NCBI GenBank assembly: GCA_002336475.1
Contig: DDCX01000052.1
Span: forward strand, 1-22,468
Length of the DNA: 22,468 bases
Reading direction: 5' to 3'
Source of the DNA: Flavobacteriales bacterium UBA1995
GTDB lineage: Bacteria > Bacteroidota > Bacteroidia > Flavobacteriales_D > Sanyastnellaceae
How positions within the stretch are numbered: the first letter of the stretch is position 1; each line of letters starts with the position of its first letter. Under the pieces are notes generated by a model. That model did no database searches. It had not been told where the DNA came from and was given only the letters and a program-made list of their open reading frames with translations. Shown here piece after piece: positions 1 through 6,873 of this stretch. The translations under genes were made by a program, and so were the position numbers.

Positions 1-56
1 TGGAAGGCGCCGAAGAGCACCCCCTCTGATACGCCCCCTCAAGCTTGGGCGCAAAA

Positions 57-97
57 AAGCCCAACTGGACGGATCCAACTGGGCTTCGAAATTTTTT
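57..97 (-). terminator. Hairpin terminator, probably bidirectional
   Basis: An imperfect inverted repeat has arms at 57-63 and 80-86 (AAGCCCA / TGGGCTT). The stem continues past a two-base mismatch into TGG/CCA around a six-base loop. On the minus strand it is followed directly by a run of six T (complement of the A run at 53-58), the classic intrinsic terminator form, and it lies just after the stop of the small minus-strand gene. On the plus strand a T run at 92-97 follows a few bases later, so it could also end a gene entering from the left edge. One plus frame ends with a stop at 27-29, but too little is visible to call that gene. Confidence 0.75.
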
Positions 98-108
98 AAG
101 ACCGCTGG

Positions 109-309
109 TTATACTGCGATCTGCGCAGGGAATGTCGCCATAATAATGTCCTGGTAACGCTGTCCAAACTGCTCTTGGCACCATTGCCGCAACCGCTGAA
201 CATCTGAAAGCTCCAACCTTTTGATGCTTTTGGCCAATTCCTTGGCGAACAGATGACGATCGAAGCTGACCTTGGACAGGACACGCTGGCAGTATTCCAA
301 CATTTTCAT
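109..309 (-). CDS. Small conserved Bacteroidota protein of unknown function (66 aa)
   Basis: This 66-residue protein begins MKMLEYCQRVLSKVSF and reads as two or three amphipathic helices, with many Lys, Arg and Glu, no signal peptide and no membrane segment. I recognise the pattern (MLEYC..VL.KVSFD..LF.KEL.K....L...++ LR.WC.EQFG) as a short hypothetical protein seen widely in Bacteroidota, with no function known to me. Two Cys residues, near positions 7 and 49, are part of that pattern. An upstream GTG/ATG extension to 384 is possible, but the family begins at MKMLEY, so I chose the ATG at 309. The gene diverges from trhO and is followed by a hairpin terminator, so it is probably transcribed alone. 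Confidence 0.7.
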   Translation of the reverse strand: MKMLEYCQRVLSKVSFDRHLFAKELAKSIKRLELSDVQRLRQWCQEQFGQRYQDIIMATFPAQIAV

Positions 310-346
310 AGGCGGTGAATCACGTTCTGAGAACAGTAAGGTGGCT

Positions 347-360
347 TCAAGATATCTTGA
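347..360. promoter_or_regulatory. 14-bp perfect palindrome in the divergent intergenic region
   Basis: TCAAGATATCTTGA equals its own reverse complement. It sits in the 136-bp gap between the small minus-strand gene and trhO. A minus-strand TTTG at 375-378 lies 20 bases before a weak -7-like TATCTTGA (354 to 347), so the palindrome could overlap the promoter of the small gene. It may be a dimer operator, or only the A/T-rich core of that promoter. Confidence 0.3.
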
Positions 361-432
361 ATGGGTGCTCCCTCCAAACGGCACCCGATCATGAATTCGT
401 ATTTGAGGCTATTCCTACAGCCCTGTCAGGGT

Positions 433-440
433 TATTTTTG
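433..440 (+). promoter_or_regulatory. Bacteroidota -7 box for trhO
   Basis: TATTTTTG matches the Bacteroidota -7 consensus TAnnTTTG exactly. The only TTTG upstream (402-405) is about 27 bases away, which is long for a -33 element. Transcription would begin only about 4-6 bases downstream, at or next to the GTG at 446, implying a leaderless or nearly leaderless mRNA. Confidence 0.5.
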
Positions 441-445
441 CTCCC

Positions 446-1483
446 GTGTCGAAGCATAACCTCCACAACAAATGGGACAAGGAAACCCTGCTTCATAAGC
501 TGGAGCAGGACGGCCGTCCGCGTACCACATTGAGTTTTTACCGCTATGCCCAGGTCGCCAACCCTGACTTTTTGCGGAATCACCTCTTCTCTGTCTGGAA
601 TACCCTCGGTGTTCTTGGAAGAATTTACGTCAGCAATGAAGGCATCAATGCGCAACTCAGTTTGCCCAGCGACGAGCTGGAGACCTTCCGAGGCACATTA
701 GACGACATTGATTGGCTGCACAACACCAGGCTGAACATCGCCATTGAAGGCAACGACAAGAGCTTTTTGAAACTGATCATCAAGGTTCGAGACAAAATTG
801 TTGCCGATGGCCTTAACGACGACGGTTTCGATGTGACCGATTGCGGCCAACATGTTTCTGCCGAAGAGTTCAATGCGCTGGCCCAGCAGCCCGACACCGT
901 CATTGTGGACATGCGGAACCATTACGAAAGTGAGGTCGGCCATTTCAAAGGTGCCGTCCTGCCCGCTTCCGAAACCTTCCGCGATGAAATCAAGGAGGTC
1001 GAAGCCCTGCTCGACGACAAACGAGACGAGAACATCGTCCTGTATTGCACCGGAGGCATCCGTTGTGAAAAAGCCAGCGCCTACCTCAAACACAAAGGGT
1101 TTCCCAACGTGCACCAATTGGAAGGCGGCATTATTGAATATGTCCGTCAAGTCAAAACACAAGGACTGGACAATCAATTCCAAGGCGTGAATTTTGTCTT
1201 TGATGAGCGCATGGCAGAGCGGGTTTCTGAAGATGTGGTGGCCGAGTGCCACCAGTGCGGCACTGCCTGTGACCATGTGACCAATTGTGCCAATTCCGCT
1301 TGCAACGTTCTGATGGTGCAGTGTCCCTCATGCGCCAACGACATGAACAACACATGTGGGAGCAATTGCAAGGATTTCGTGGCCTTGCCTCCCCAAGAAC
1401 AAAAAGCCCAGCGTCAAGGTACCCGGCCACAACGCCGCACATTGAAGCAGCCCGTAAAAGCCCGTGTGGCCAAACGGCACTAA
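446..1483 (+). CDS. trhO: Oxygen-dependent tRNA uridine(34) hydroxylase (rhodanese family)
   Basis: TrhO (formerly YceA, UPF0176) uses O2 to hydroxylate U34 in the anticodon of certain tRNAs, giving ho5U. The 345-residue protein has the family's N-terminal alpha/beta domain (FYRYAQV...LGRIYVSNEGINAQLS, about residues 31-72). A rhodanese domain follows at about 140-240, with the catalytic loop YCTGGIRCEKA and active-site Cys201. The C-terminal part has nine Cys between 268 and 308, the usual family metal-binding-like tail, and a basic end. The start is GTG at 446; no ATG or GTG lies upstream in frame before the stop at 404, and no other is near downstream. The stop overlaps the stop of the convergent queG. 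Length and motifs match the family well. Confidence 0.93.
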   Translation: MSKHNLHNKWDKETLLHKLEQDGRPRTTLSFYRYAQVANPDFLRNHLFSVWNTLGVLGRIYVSNEGINAQLSLPSDELETFRGTLDDIDWLHNTRLNIAIEGNDKSFLKLIIKVRDKIVADGLNDDGFDVTDCGQHVSAEEFNALAQQPDTVIVDMRNHYESEVGHFKGAVLPASETFRDEIKEVEALLDDKRDENIVLYCTGGIRCEKASAYLKHKGFPNVHQLEGGIIEYVRQVKTQGLDNQFQGVNFVFDERMAERVSEDVVAECHQCGTACDHVTNCANSACNVLMVQCPSCANDMNNTCGSNCKDFVALPPQEQKAQRQGTRPQRRTLKQPVKARVAKRH

Positions 1484-2442
1484 GCGCCTTCGCCCGTATC
1501 GCGCTGGGTGTCCAAAAACGCGATGTTCCGCTTGAGACCCGCGTATCCCGTGCGTTGGACAGGACTCTTCTTGAACAGCGTATCAAAAGTTTCTTCCTGA
1601 AGGTCGACCCAGTCTTTGCGCGTCATGCGCAACAGCTCGGGTTGAGGGACAAACGCAGGCTCCGAATGGGGCTTTGCATGGCGGTTCCACGGACACACTT
1701 CCTGACAGATGTCGCAACCGAACATCCAATTCTCAAATTTCCCAGACATGGCTTCGGGCAGTCCATCCCGCAGCTCAATCGTGAAATAACTGATGCACTT
1801 GCTGCCATCCAATACCTGCGGGCGGATGATGGCGCCCGTCGGACAGGCGTCAATGCACCGCGTGCAAGACCCACAATGGTCGGTCACTGGCCCATCTGCT
1901 GGAAGCTCCAAGTCGACCAAAATCTCCCCTAGGAAGAAATGGCTGCCACCCTGCTTGTTGAGCATCAGGCCGTGTTTGCCAATCCACCCTAAACCCGAAC
2001 GCGCGGCCCACGCCCGTTCGAGAATCGGCGCAGAGTCCACAAAAACACGGCCTTCAACCGCTCCCCAGTCGCGGCGCATCCATTTAAGGACCTCCTTGAG
2101 CTTCCATTTGACTACATGGTGGTAGTCCTCACCAAAAGCATAGGACGAGATTCGCGGTGCCTCTGGGTCCTCCTGAACAACATCTGAGTAATGGTTGTAC
2201 AGCAGGCTGATCACTGTTTTGGTGCCTGGCACCAGCAAAGTCGGGTCGAGGCGCTTGTCAAAGTTTCTCTCCAAGTAACCCATCTCACCGTGCCGCCCCT
2301 CCGCCAGCCACTTCTCCAAGCGGCTTTCCTCGGAATCCAACCGCTCAGCGCGTGAAAATCCCACTGCCGTAAACCCCAGTTCAGCGGCCCACATCCGAAT
2401 GCGGTCAGCACGCTCCTCACCAATGTGTCGGGTGCGTCCCAT
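1480..2442 (-). CDS. queG: Epoxyqueuosine reductase
   Basis: QueG is the cobalamin- and Fe-S-dependent enzyme that reduces epoxyqueuosine to queuosine at wobble position 34 of tRNA, the last step of the pathway. The 320-residue protein shows the QueG pattern: a conserved VDSAPILERAWAARSGLGWIG block with the likely catalytic Asp136, then a double 4Fe-4S ferredoxin module with Cys190, 193, 196 and 200, and Cys216, 243, 246 and 250 ending in CDICQEVCPWN. It lacks the HEAT-repeat tail of longer homologues. The ATG at 2442 lies five bases after the ruvB stop, so the two are cotranscribed with ruvB first. Its last bases overlap the 3' end of trhO on the opposite strand. Confidence 0.95.
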   Translation of the reverse strand: MGRTRHIGEERADRIRMWAAELGFTAVGFSRAERLDSEESRLEKWLAEGRHGEMGYLERNFDKRLDPTLLVPGTKTVISLLYNHYSDVVQEDPEAPRISSYAFGEDYHHVVKWKLKEVLKWMRRDWGAVEGRVFVDSAPILERAWAARSGLGWIGKHGLMLNKQGGSHFFLGEILVDLELPADGPVTDHCGSCTRCIDACPTGAIIRPQVLDGSKCISYFTIELRDGLPEAMSGKFENWMFGCDICQEVCPWNRHAKPHSEPAFVPQPELLRMTRKDWVDLQEETFDTLFKKSPVQRTGYAGLKRNIAFLDTQRDTGEGA

Positions 2443-2447
2443 GGCAA

Positions 2448-3473
2448 TCAGCCCGCATCAAACAGTCCACCGCCCGCATTGGGCACCCTGCCGAGGTGGC
2501 GGTAAGCCGCATCGGTGGCCTGGCGGCCTCGCGGCGTCCGCACCAAAAACCCTTGCTGGATCAAAAACGGCTCATACACCTCTTCGAGGGTCCCGCCATT
2601 CTCTCCCACAGCAGTAGCTATGGTACTGATCCCTACAGGTCCCCCTTTGAATTTGTCGATGAGGGTCCCCAGAATGCGGTTGTCCATTTCATCGAGCCCC
2701 TTTTGGTCCACATTTAGCGCGTCCAAGGCATACTTGGTAATGCCCGGTTCTATGGTGCCGTCCCCTTTGATTTCGGCAAAATCTCTTACACGGCGCAACA
2801 GCGCATTCGCGATACGCGGTGTACCGCGGCTCCGGCCGGCAATCTCATAAGCAGCTCCGTGGTCAATTGGAATTCCCAACAACCCTGCGCTGCGCTGCAC
2901 AATCCCGGTCAATGTCTCGGCGTCGTAGTAGTGCAGACGCAGATTGATCCCAAACCGGGCACGCAACGGGGCCGTCAATAAACCACTTCGCGTCGTTGCA
3001 CCGATGAGGGTGAATGGCTCCAAATCAATCTGCACAGTGCGCGCATTGGGGCCGGTATCGATGACCAAGTCAATCCGATAGTCCTCCATGGCGCTGTAGA
3101 GGTACTCCTCTACAATGGGACTCAAACGGTGGATCTCGTCGATGAACAACACATCCTTGGAATCGAGCCCCGTCAACAATCCCGCCAAGTCTCCAGGCTT
3201 GTCCAGCACTGGGCCACTTGTAGTCTTGATCGAAACACCCAACTCAGCCGCTACGATGTTGGCCAACGTGGTCTTTCCCAATCCAGGAGGTCCATGAAAT
3301 AAAACGTGGTCCATAGACTCCCCCCTTCGTGATGCCGCCTTCACAAAAATCTCGAGGTTGTCGAGTGCCTCGCGCTGTCCAGCGAATTCTTCAAAGCCCG
3401 AAGGCCTGAGCACACGCTCAACTTCACCGTCGCTGTGGCCCTCTGCCGCACCCCGTAAATCGAAGTCCTCCAT
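2448..3473 (-). CDS. ruvB: Holliday junction branch migration helicase RuvB
   Basis: RuvB is the hexameric AAA+ ATPase that drives branch migration with RuvA during recombinational repair. In the 341-residue product the family signatures are all present: the N-terminal [12 protein letters not shown], Walker A GPPGLGKT at 61-68, Walker B with the DEIH box at 112-115, the GATTR sensor region, and a C-terminal winged helix with GPVGISTIA...[15 protein letters not shown]. The frame stays open upstream to a GTG at 3533, but that start falls in the run next to the ctaD terminator. The ATG at 3473 gives the usual RuvB N-terminus, so I chose it. queG follows by five bases. No clear -7 box was found in the short gap upstream. 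Confidence 0.95.
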   Translation of the reverse strand: MEDFDLRGAAEGHSDGEVERVLRPSGFEEFAGQREALDNLEIFVKAASRRGESMDHVLFHGPPGLGKTTLANIVAAELGVSIKTTSGPVLDKPGDLAGLLTGLDSKDVLFIDEIHRLSPIVEEYLYSAMEDYRIDLVIDTGPNARTVQIDLEPFTLIGATTRSGLLTAPLRARFGINLRLHYYDAETLTGIVQRSAGLLGIPIDHGAAYEIAGRSRGTPRIANALLRRVRDFAEIKGDGTIEPGITKYALDALNVDQKGLDEMDNRILGTLIDKFKGGPVGISTIATAVGENGGTLEEVYEPFLIQQGFLVRTPRGRQATDAAYRHLGRVPNAGGGLFDAG

Positions 3474-3534
3474 AGCAGCAAGTTCGGGACCCCCGGCGAC
3501 ATCACATCCACCCTGCACCCTCCCCTTGTACACA

Positions 3535-3567
3535 AAAAGGGCCTTCCCCGGTGGGAAAGGCCCTTTT
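3535..3567 (-). terminator. Rho-independent terminator of the act-cox operon
   Basis: A long inverted repeat (AAAAGGGCCTT ... AAGGCCCTTTT, extended by CCC/GGG with a one-base bulge) surrounds a short loop. On the minus strand the stem runs straight into a T run (complement of 3534-3538). It lies about 20 bases after the ctaD stop and ahead of ruvB, so it closes the respiratory operon and separates it from ruvB-queG. The flanking A and T runs would also permit termination on the plus strand. Confidence 0.88.
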
Positions 3568-3587
3568 CAATGTCAGTTGCAACGAGA

Positions 3588-5342
3588 TCAGTGCTCCTCC
3601 TCACCGTCCCCAAGTGGTACGGTTTGCGGCACAAAGTCCTCTTCAAAAGCAGGGTTGCTGTAGTCGTAAGCCCAGCGGTGCACCTCGGGCAGTGCTCCAG
3701 GCCAGTTGCCGTGAACGTGCGCCACAGGCGTCGTCCATTCGAGCGTATTGGCCTCCCAAGGGTTCTCTGTGGCTTCTTGACCGCGGAAGATGCTGTAGAA
3801 GAAGTTGAACAGGAACAGCAACTGTGAAATCGCCCCTACAATCGCAAAGACTGAAATCACAGGATTCAAATCTGCCGTAGTGCTCAAGAACTCAAATGCG
3901 CTGTACTCATAGTAACGACGCGGTGCTCCTGCCATGCCCACGAAGTGCATCGGGAAGAACACGCCATAACCACACACAATGGTCAACCAGAAGTGGGCAA
4001 AGCCCAACTTCGTGTTCAGCATGCGGCCAAACATCTTCGGGAACCAATGGTACACGCCAGCCAACATTCCAAAGATGGCCGACATGCCCATCACAATGTG
4101 GAAGTGCGCCACAACGAAGTAGGTGTCGTGCACTGAAACGTCGAGTGCGGAGTCAGCCAAAATGATGCCCGTTACTCCACCTGTAACGAAGGTGCTCACA
4201 AGTCCGATAGAGAAGAGCATGGCCGGTGTGAAGCGCAAGTTCCCTTGCCACAGCGTTGTGATGTAGTTAAACGCCTTGACCGCCGATGGAATGGCAATCA
4301 ACAATGTCGTGAACACGAAGACCGATCCGATGAACGGGTTCATGCCCGTTACAAACATGTGGTGGCCCCACACGATGAAACTCAAGAAGCCAATCGCGAG
4401 GATAGAACCAATCATGGCGCGGTAACCGAAAATCGGCTTCCGTGCATTGGTCGCGATGACCTCGGAGCTGATGCCCAGAGCAGGCAGCAACACGATGTAC
4501 ACCTCTGGGTGACCCAGGAACCAGAACAAGTGCTGGTACAGAATGGGAGATCCGCCCGTTACATCCAAAGCCTCTCCTCCAATGAAGATGTCACTCAAAT
4601 AGAATGCCGTTCCCATGGAACGGTCCATGAGCAACAACACCACCGCTGACACCAATACAGGGAAACTCAAAACGCCGAGAATCGCCGTGATGAGGAACGC
4701 CCAAATGGTCAAAGGCAACCGCAACATTTTCATGCCTTTGGTGCGCAGGTTGATCACAGTCACGATGTAATTCAATCCACCCAGCAAGGAGCTTGCTACA
4801 AACAGCACCATGGAAATCAACCACAATGTCATTCCAGTACCTGAGCCCGGCATCGCCTGTGGAAGGGCACTCAACGGTGGATACACCGTCCAACCACCAG
4901 AGGCGGCTCCTCCTTCCACGAACAAAGAGAAGATCATGATCAGGCTCGACACAAGGAAGAACCAGTAGCTCAACATGTTCAAGAAGCCTGACGCCATGTC
5001 CCGTGCACCAATCTGCAGTGGTATCAACAGGTTAGAAAACGTTCCGCTCAATCCTCCCGTCAAGACAAAGAAGACCATAATGGTGCCGTGAATGGTCACC
5101 AATGCGAGATACGCGTTGCGGTCAAGTACGCCTCCTGGCGCCCACTTTCCGAGGAACGTCTCCAGCACGCTGAAAGGCTGACCTGGCCAACCCAACTGCA
5201 AGCGGAAAAATACCGACAGGGCTACTGCAACGATCCCCATGAAAACAGCCGTCACGAGGAACTGCTTCGAGATCATCTTGTGATCCTGACTGAAAACGTA
5301 CTTGGAGACAAAACTCTCCTTGTGGTGTGCGTGTGCTCCCAT
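3588..5342 (-). CDS. ctaD: Cytochrome c oxidase subunit I (A-type haem-copper oxidase)
   Basis: This is the catalytic membrane subunit that reduces O2 to water and pumps protons. It has 584 residues and about twelve membrane segments. Visible ligands are His85 (TIHGTIM) and His415 for the low-spin haem, His413 in VAHFHIVMG for haem a3, and His278, His327 and His328 for CuB. Tyr282 in HPEVY is the residue cross-linked to the CuB His, and Glu280 of the same motif marks the A1 subtype with a D-channel glutamate. There is no fused subunit III domain. It is the last gene of the operon, 20 bases after coxB, and is followed by a strong terminator. An AGGA lies shortly before the ATG. Subunits III and IV are not encoded in the window. 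Confidence 0.96.
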   Translation of the reverse strand: MGAHAHHKESFVSKYVFSQDHKMISKQFLVTAVFMGIVAVALSVFFRLQLGWPGQPFSVLETFLGKWAPGGVLDRNAYLALVTIHGTIMVFFVLTGGLSGTFSNLLIPLQIGARDMASGFLNMLSYWFFLVSSLIMIFSLFVEGGAASGGWTVYPPLSALPQAMPGSGTGMTLWLISMVLFVASSLLGGLNYIVTVINLRTKGMKMLRLPLTIWAFLITAILGVLSFPVLVSAVVLLLMDRSMGTAFYLSDIFIGGEALDVTGGSPILYQHLFWFLGHPEVYIVLLPALGISSEVIATNARKPIFGYRAMIGSILAIGFLSFIVWGHHMFVTGMNPFIGSVFVFTTLLIAIPSAVKAFNYITTLWQGNLRFTPAMLFSIGLVSTFVTGGVTGIILADSALDVSVHDTYFVVAHFHIVMGMSAIFGMLAGVYHWFPKMFGRMLNTKLGFAHFWLTIVCGYGVFFPMHFVGMAGAPRRYYEYSAFEFLSTTADLNPVISVFAIVGAISQLLFLFNFFYSIFRGQEATENPWEANTLEWTTPVAHVHGNWPGALPEVHRWAYDYSNPAFEEDFVPQTVPLGDGEEEH

Positions 5343-5362
5343 AATTTCCTATTCGAAGGGGT

Positions 5363-6856
5363 TCAGTGGATCATGGCCATTTCTCCGCCCTCTGTATCAA
5401 CATCAGCGGATGGCATGGGTTCGTTTTCTGGCTCGGAAGGCGTTACCTCGTCCACGAGGAAGGCGTCCTGTTGCTCGAGCCAAGCATCGTATTCCTCACG
5501 GCTTTCGATGATGATCTCCATTTTCATATTGAAGTGGGCCGCGCCACAAACTTTATTACAAAGCAGGATGTAACTGAATTCGGGGTCATCCAAAATCGTC
5601 CGCATGCTGTCTGTGGTGATCGTTGGCGTCATCTTGAAACGCGTCGGTACACCCGGGACCGTATTCATTTGAGCACGGAAGTGGGGCATGAATGCCGAGT
5701 GAATCACATCGCGGCTTCGGAAGACAAACTCCACTTCCTCACCAACAGGAAGGTGGAATTCACCTTTGACCACCTGGTCGTCCCTGCCCGTATCAAAGCT
5801 GCTCAACCCACTTTCGAAAGTGAAACTGCTGATCTCTGAAATCCGTTGGCGGTGACGCATCAAGCGCTTCAACTTGTCTTGCTTCGCTTCCACCTGGGCA
5901 TCTGTCATGATGAGCAGCCCCTCAGCGTTGTGCTCCAGAATGTGATCAATTTCAGCAATGCGAGCTTCTGCAGCAGCCGTTAAGCCATCGCTTTCATGTC
6001 CATGATCCGCGTGGTCGCCGTGATCATGGTCTGCGTGTGCGTCGTCCCCATGGTCGCCGTGACCGTCATCGCCGTGGTCCGCGTGGTCGCCGTGACCATG
6101 GCCTCCGTGGCCGTGGTCATCCTCGGCCATGTTGGCCACCAACCGTGCACGTTCAACCAACAACAATCCCTTTTCCATCGCCAAATCGCCCCTCAAGGTG
6201 GCAATCTGCTTCTCGATGTCAGCCATGGCATCTTCCACCCCCTCACCAGTGATGATGCCCATGGGGTTCATCGGAGTAATGAGGTTGTAGTTGGATTGTC
6301 CAAACTCGCCATCCTTACCAGGATAACGGGCGGTCCAGTCAAACTGCTTTGAATAGAGCTCCACTTTCAAGGCCTCAGCCGAAGCCTCGCCTGTCATGTC
6401 GTTCCAAGTCTGCAAGCCATAAATGATGATCACGGCCAAGACAATGGAAGGAATGACCGTCCAGATTAACTCCAAACGGTTGTCGTGCGGAAAGAAAGTC
6501 GCCTTGCGATCCTTGTCGTAGGCATACTTCCACGCAAAGACGAAAAGCAGGGTGTTCACCAAGAAGAACACCGCTGTGATGATCCAAATGTTGAAGCTCA
6601 TCAGCCAGTCCAACTGCACACCGTGCACTGAAGCCGGGGGCGGTGCATAATCACCGTAAACCACGAAGAGGTAAATGACCGATGCGAAAAAGCCGACCAT
6701 AAACACCAACCACAGATTGGCATTCAAGCGGGTATCCGCATGAGAGATGTCTTCTTCGCGGCGCCCTGAAAGGCGGGAAGAGAGTTCGTAAACCTTCGCC
6801 AGCTGCCCTAGAGCAACGATGCCAACGATGACGACAAGGAGGATGAGCAATTGCAT
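5363..6856 (-). CDS. coxB: Cytochrome c oxidase subunit II with a large His-rich insertion
   Basis: Subunit II takes electrons from cytochrome c at the CuA centre. The 497-residue protein has a hydrophobic N-terminal segment (2-17), then further membrane helices near 49-67, 89-108 and 130-147. The CuA domain follows at about 345-455, with ligands His386, Cys433, Cys437, His441 and Met444. The position usually filled by Glu (a backbone ligand) is Lys435; from memory CNK is common in Bacteroidota. Between strand WTARYPGKDG (174-183) and the CuA domain lies an insertion at about 205-345: a predicted helix, then 14 His in residues 248-287 mixed with Asp and Gly, then another charged helix. Bacterial subunit II is usually much shorter. 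It lies between actF and ctaD with gaps of 17 and 20 bases. Confidence 0.94.
   Translation of the reverse strand: MQLLILLVVIVGIVALGQLAKVYELSSRLSGRREEDISHADTRLNANLWLVFMVGFFASVIYLFVVYGDYAPPPASVHGVQLDWLMSFNIWIITAVFFLVNTLLFVFAWKYAYDKDRKATFFPHDNRLELIWTVIPSIVLAVIIIYGLQTWNDMTGEASAEALKVELYSKQFDWTARYPGKDGEFGQSNYNLITPMNPMGIITGEGVEDAMADIEKQIATLRGDLAMEKGLLLVERARLVANMAEDDHGHGGHGHGDHADHGDDGHGDHGDDAHADHDHGDHADHGHESDGLTAAAEARIAEIDHILEHNAEGLLIMTDAQVEAKQDKLKRLMRHRQRISEISSFTFESGLSSFDTGRDDQVVKGEFHLPVGEEVEFVFRSRDVIHSAFMPHFRAQMNTVPGVPTRFKMTPTITTDSMRTILDDPEFSYILLCNKVCGAAHFNMKMEIIIESREEYDAWLEQQDAFLVDEVTPSEPENEPMPSADVDTEGGEMAMIH
5996..6115 (-). repeat. Low-complexity His/Asp/Gly-coding repeat inside coxB
   Basis: These 120 bases encode residues 248-287 of CoxB, a degenerate repeat of short units such as HGDH, HADH and HGHG. 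At DNA level it contains direct repeats; for example an 18-base identical block occurs at 6006-6023 and 6078-6095, a shift of 24 codons. Such tracts grow and shrink by slippage, so length probably varies between strains. Confidence 0.85.
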
Positions 6857-6873
6857 GGTGCCTCAGTGATGGG

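Noticed and set aside
1..29. Possible C-terminal end of a plus-strand gene entering from the left (stop at 27-29)
   Set aside because: Only eight codons are visible. The terminator at 57-97 would suit such a gene, but nothing in the residues identifies it.
1285..1932. A 215-codon plus-strand frame across the trhO/queG junction
   Set aside because: It overlaps the ends of both genes in other frames and contains no motif; both real genes are well supported.
5996..6115. Short repeats that could suggest a CRISPR or VNTR array
   Set aside because: The repeats are in frame within coxB, have no regular spacers and encode a His/Asp-rich loop, so this is a coding low-complexity tract.
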